DNA from: Gemmatimonadota bacterium
GTDB lineage: Bacteria > Gemmatimonadota > Gemmatimonadetes > Longimicrobiales > Gaopeijiaceae
DNA length: 40,750 nt
Assembly (NCBI GenBank): GCA_028873825.1
Contig: JAPPNM010000009.1
Location: forward strand, 1 to 40,750
Reading direction: 5' to 3'
Each line of letters begins with the position of its first letter. The first letter of the stretch is position 1. Positions 40,701 through 40,750 of this stretch are shown here, in pieces. The notes beneath the pieces were generated by a model. The model made no database searches and was not told where the DNA came from. It worked only from the letters and a program-made list of their open reading frames with translations. The position numbers and the translations under genes are program-made.

Positions 40701-40750
40701 TGTCGTGTCACACGTGATATGTCGTAAGACGGCGGGGTGCTGAAGAGCGC

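Noticed and set aside
38435-40717. 760-codon second plus frame inside dnaE2
   Set aside because: Arg/Ala/Gly-rich shadow frame; overlaps the conserved polymerase motifs.
40701-40750. GTGTCACACG-type palindrome after dnaE2
   Set aside because: Too short and too near the window edge to call a terminator or operator.

Overview
The window is high-GC bacterial chromosome from a Gram-negative, outer-membrane-bearing organism (TonB-dependent receptor, many short lipoproteins). The mix of TolB/TPR proteins, six-bladed beta-propeller lipoproteins with a GEGPGEF-type motif, Ig-like/LRR genes, YtcJ-type amidohydrolases and an ImuA-ImuB-DnaE2 mutasome is most like a Gemmatimonadota genome. That assignment is inference from gene content; there is no rRNA or tRNA here to prove it. 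I see no tRNA, rRNA, CRISPR array or prophage. Start/stop overlaps of the GTGA or ATGA type are frequent and mark tight operons.

Layout. 1-3180 (+): a 5'-truncated MFS transporter, a DUF3667 membrane protein and, overlapping it, an IS256-transposase-derived protein that has lost catalytic residues. 3214-8006 (-): an amidohydrolase lipoprotein, a broken Tat-exported epimerase and an ABC permease/ATPase pair. 8231-10105 (+): a membrane TolB/TPR protein. 9963-15610 (-): a sugar-use operon (nucleotidyltransferase, sodium/solute symporter, propeller lipoprotein, galactokinase). 15690-22053 (-): a recombination-scarred zone with HigBA, two full propeller lipoproteins, a 100-aa internally deleted propeller, propeller fragments, an IS21 fragment, a cut-off Ig/LRR gene and a DUF4143 ATPase. 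22215-25589: a ferredoxin (+), then on the minus strand a Leu/Val dehydrogenase, an AbiEii-type toxin pair and imuA. 25761-31523: a lipoprotein, a second amidohydrolase, a DUF393 protein, a BNR-propeller gene with a MoaD/ThiS-like gene (C-terminal GG), a uracil-DNA glycosylase-like gene, a 47-codon ORF and an MBL-fold hydrolase. 31714-35508 (+): a TonB receptor with a companion lipoprotein and one more lipoprotein. 35761-40700 (+): imuB and dnaE2.

Most interesting points. (1) The mutasome is split: imuA lies about 10 kb from imuB-dnaE2 on the other strand, yet both have a promoter overlapped by the same kind of 11-bp-period TTC direct repeat, which resembles the alphaproteobacterial LexA site. 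(2) The propeller cluster looks like an active site of duplication, internal deletion and insertion, including an intact miniature gene. (3) The IS256-derived protein looks domesticated. (4) A perfect 28-bp repeat starts at the TAG stop codon of two unrelated genes 26 kb apart. (5) The BNR/MoaD pair has no molybdopterin or thiamin gene near it.

Gene-free stretches: 950-1141, 8007-8230, 20450-20664, 22054-22214, 28016-28192 and 40701-40750 hold nothing I can name. 27375-27586 and 35509-35760 hold repeats and, in the second, the imuB promoter.
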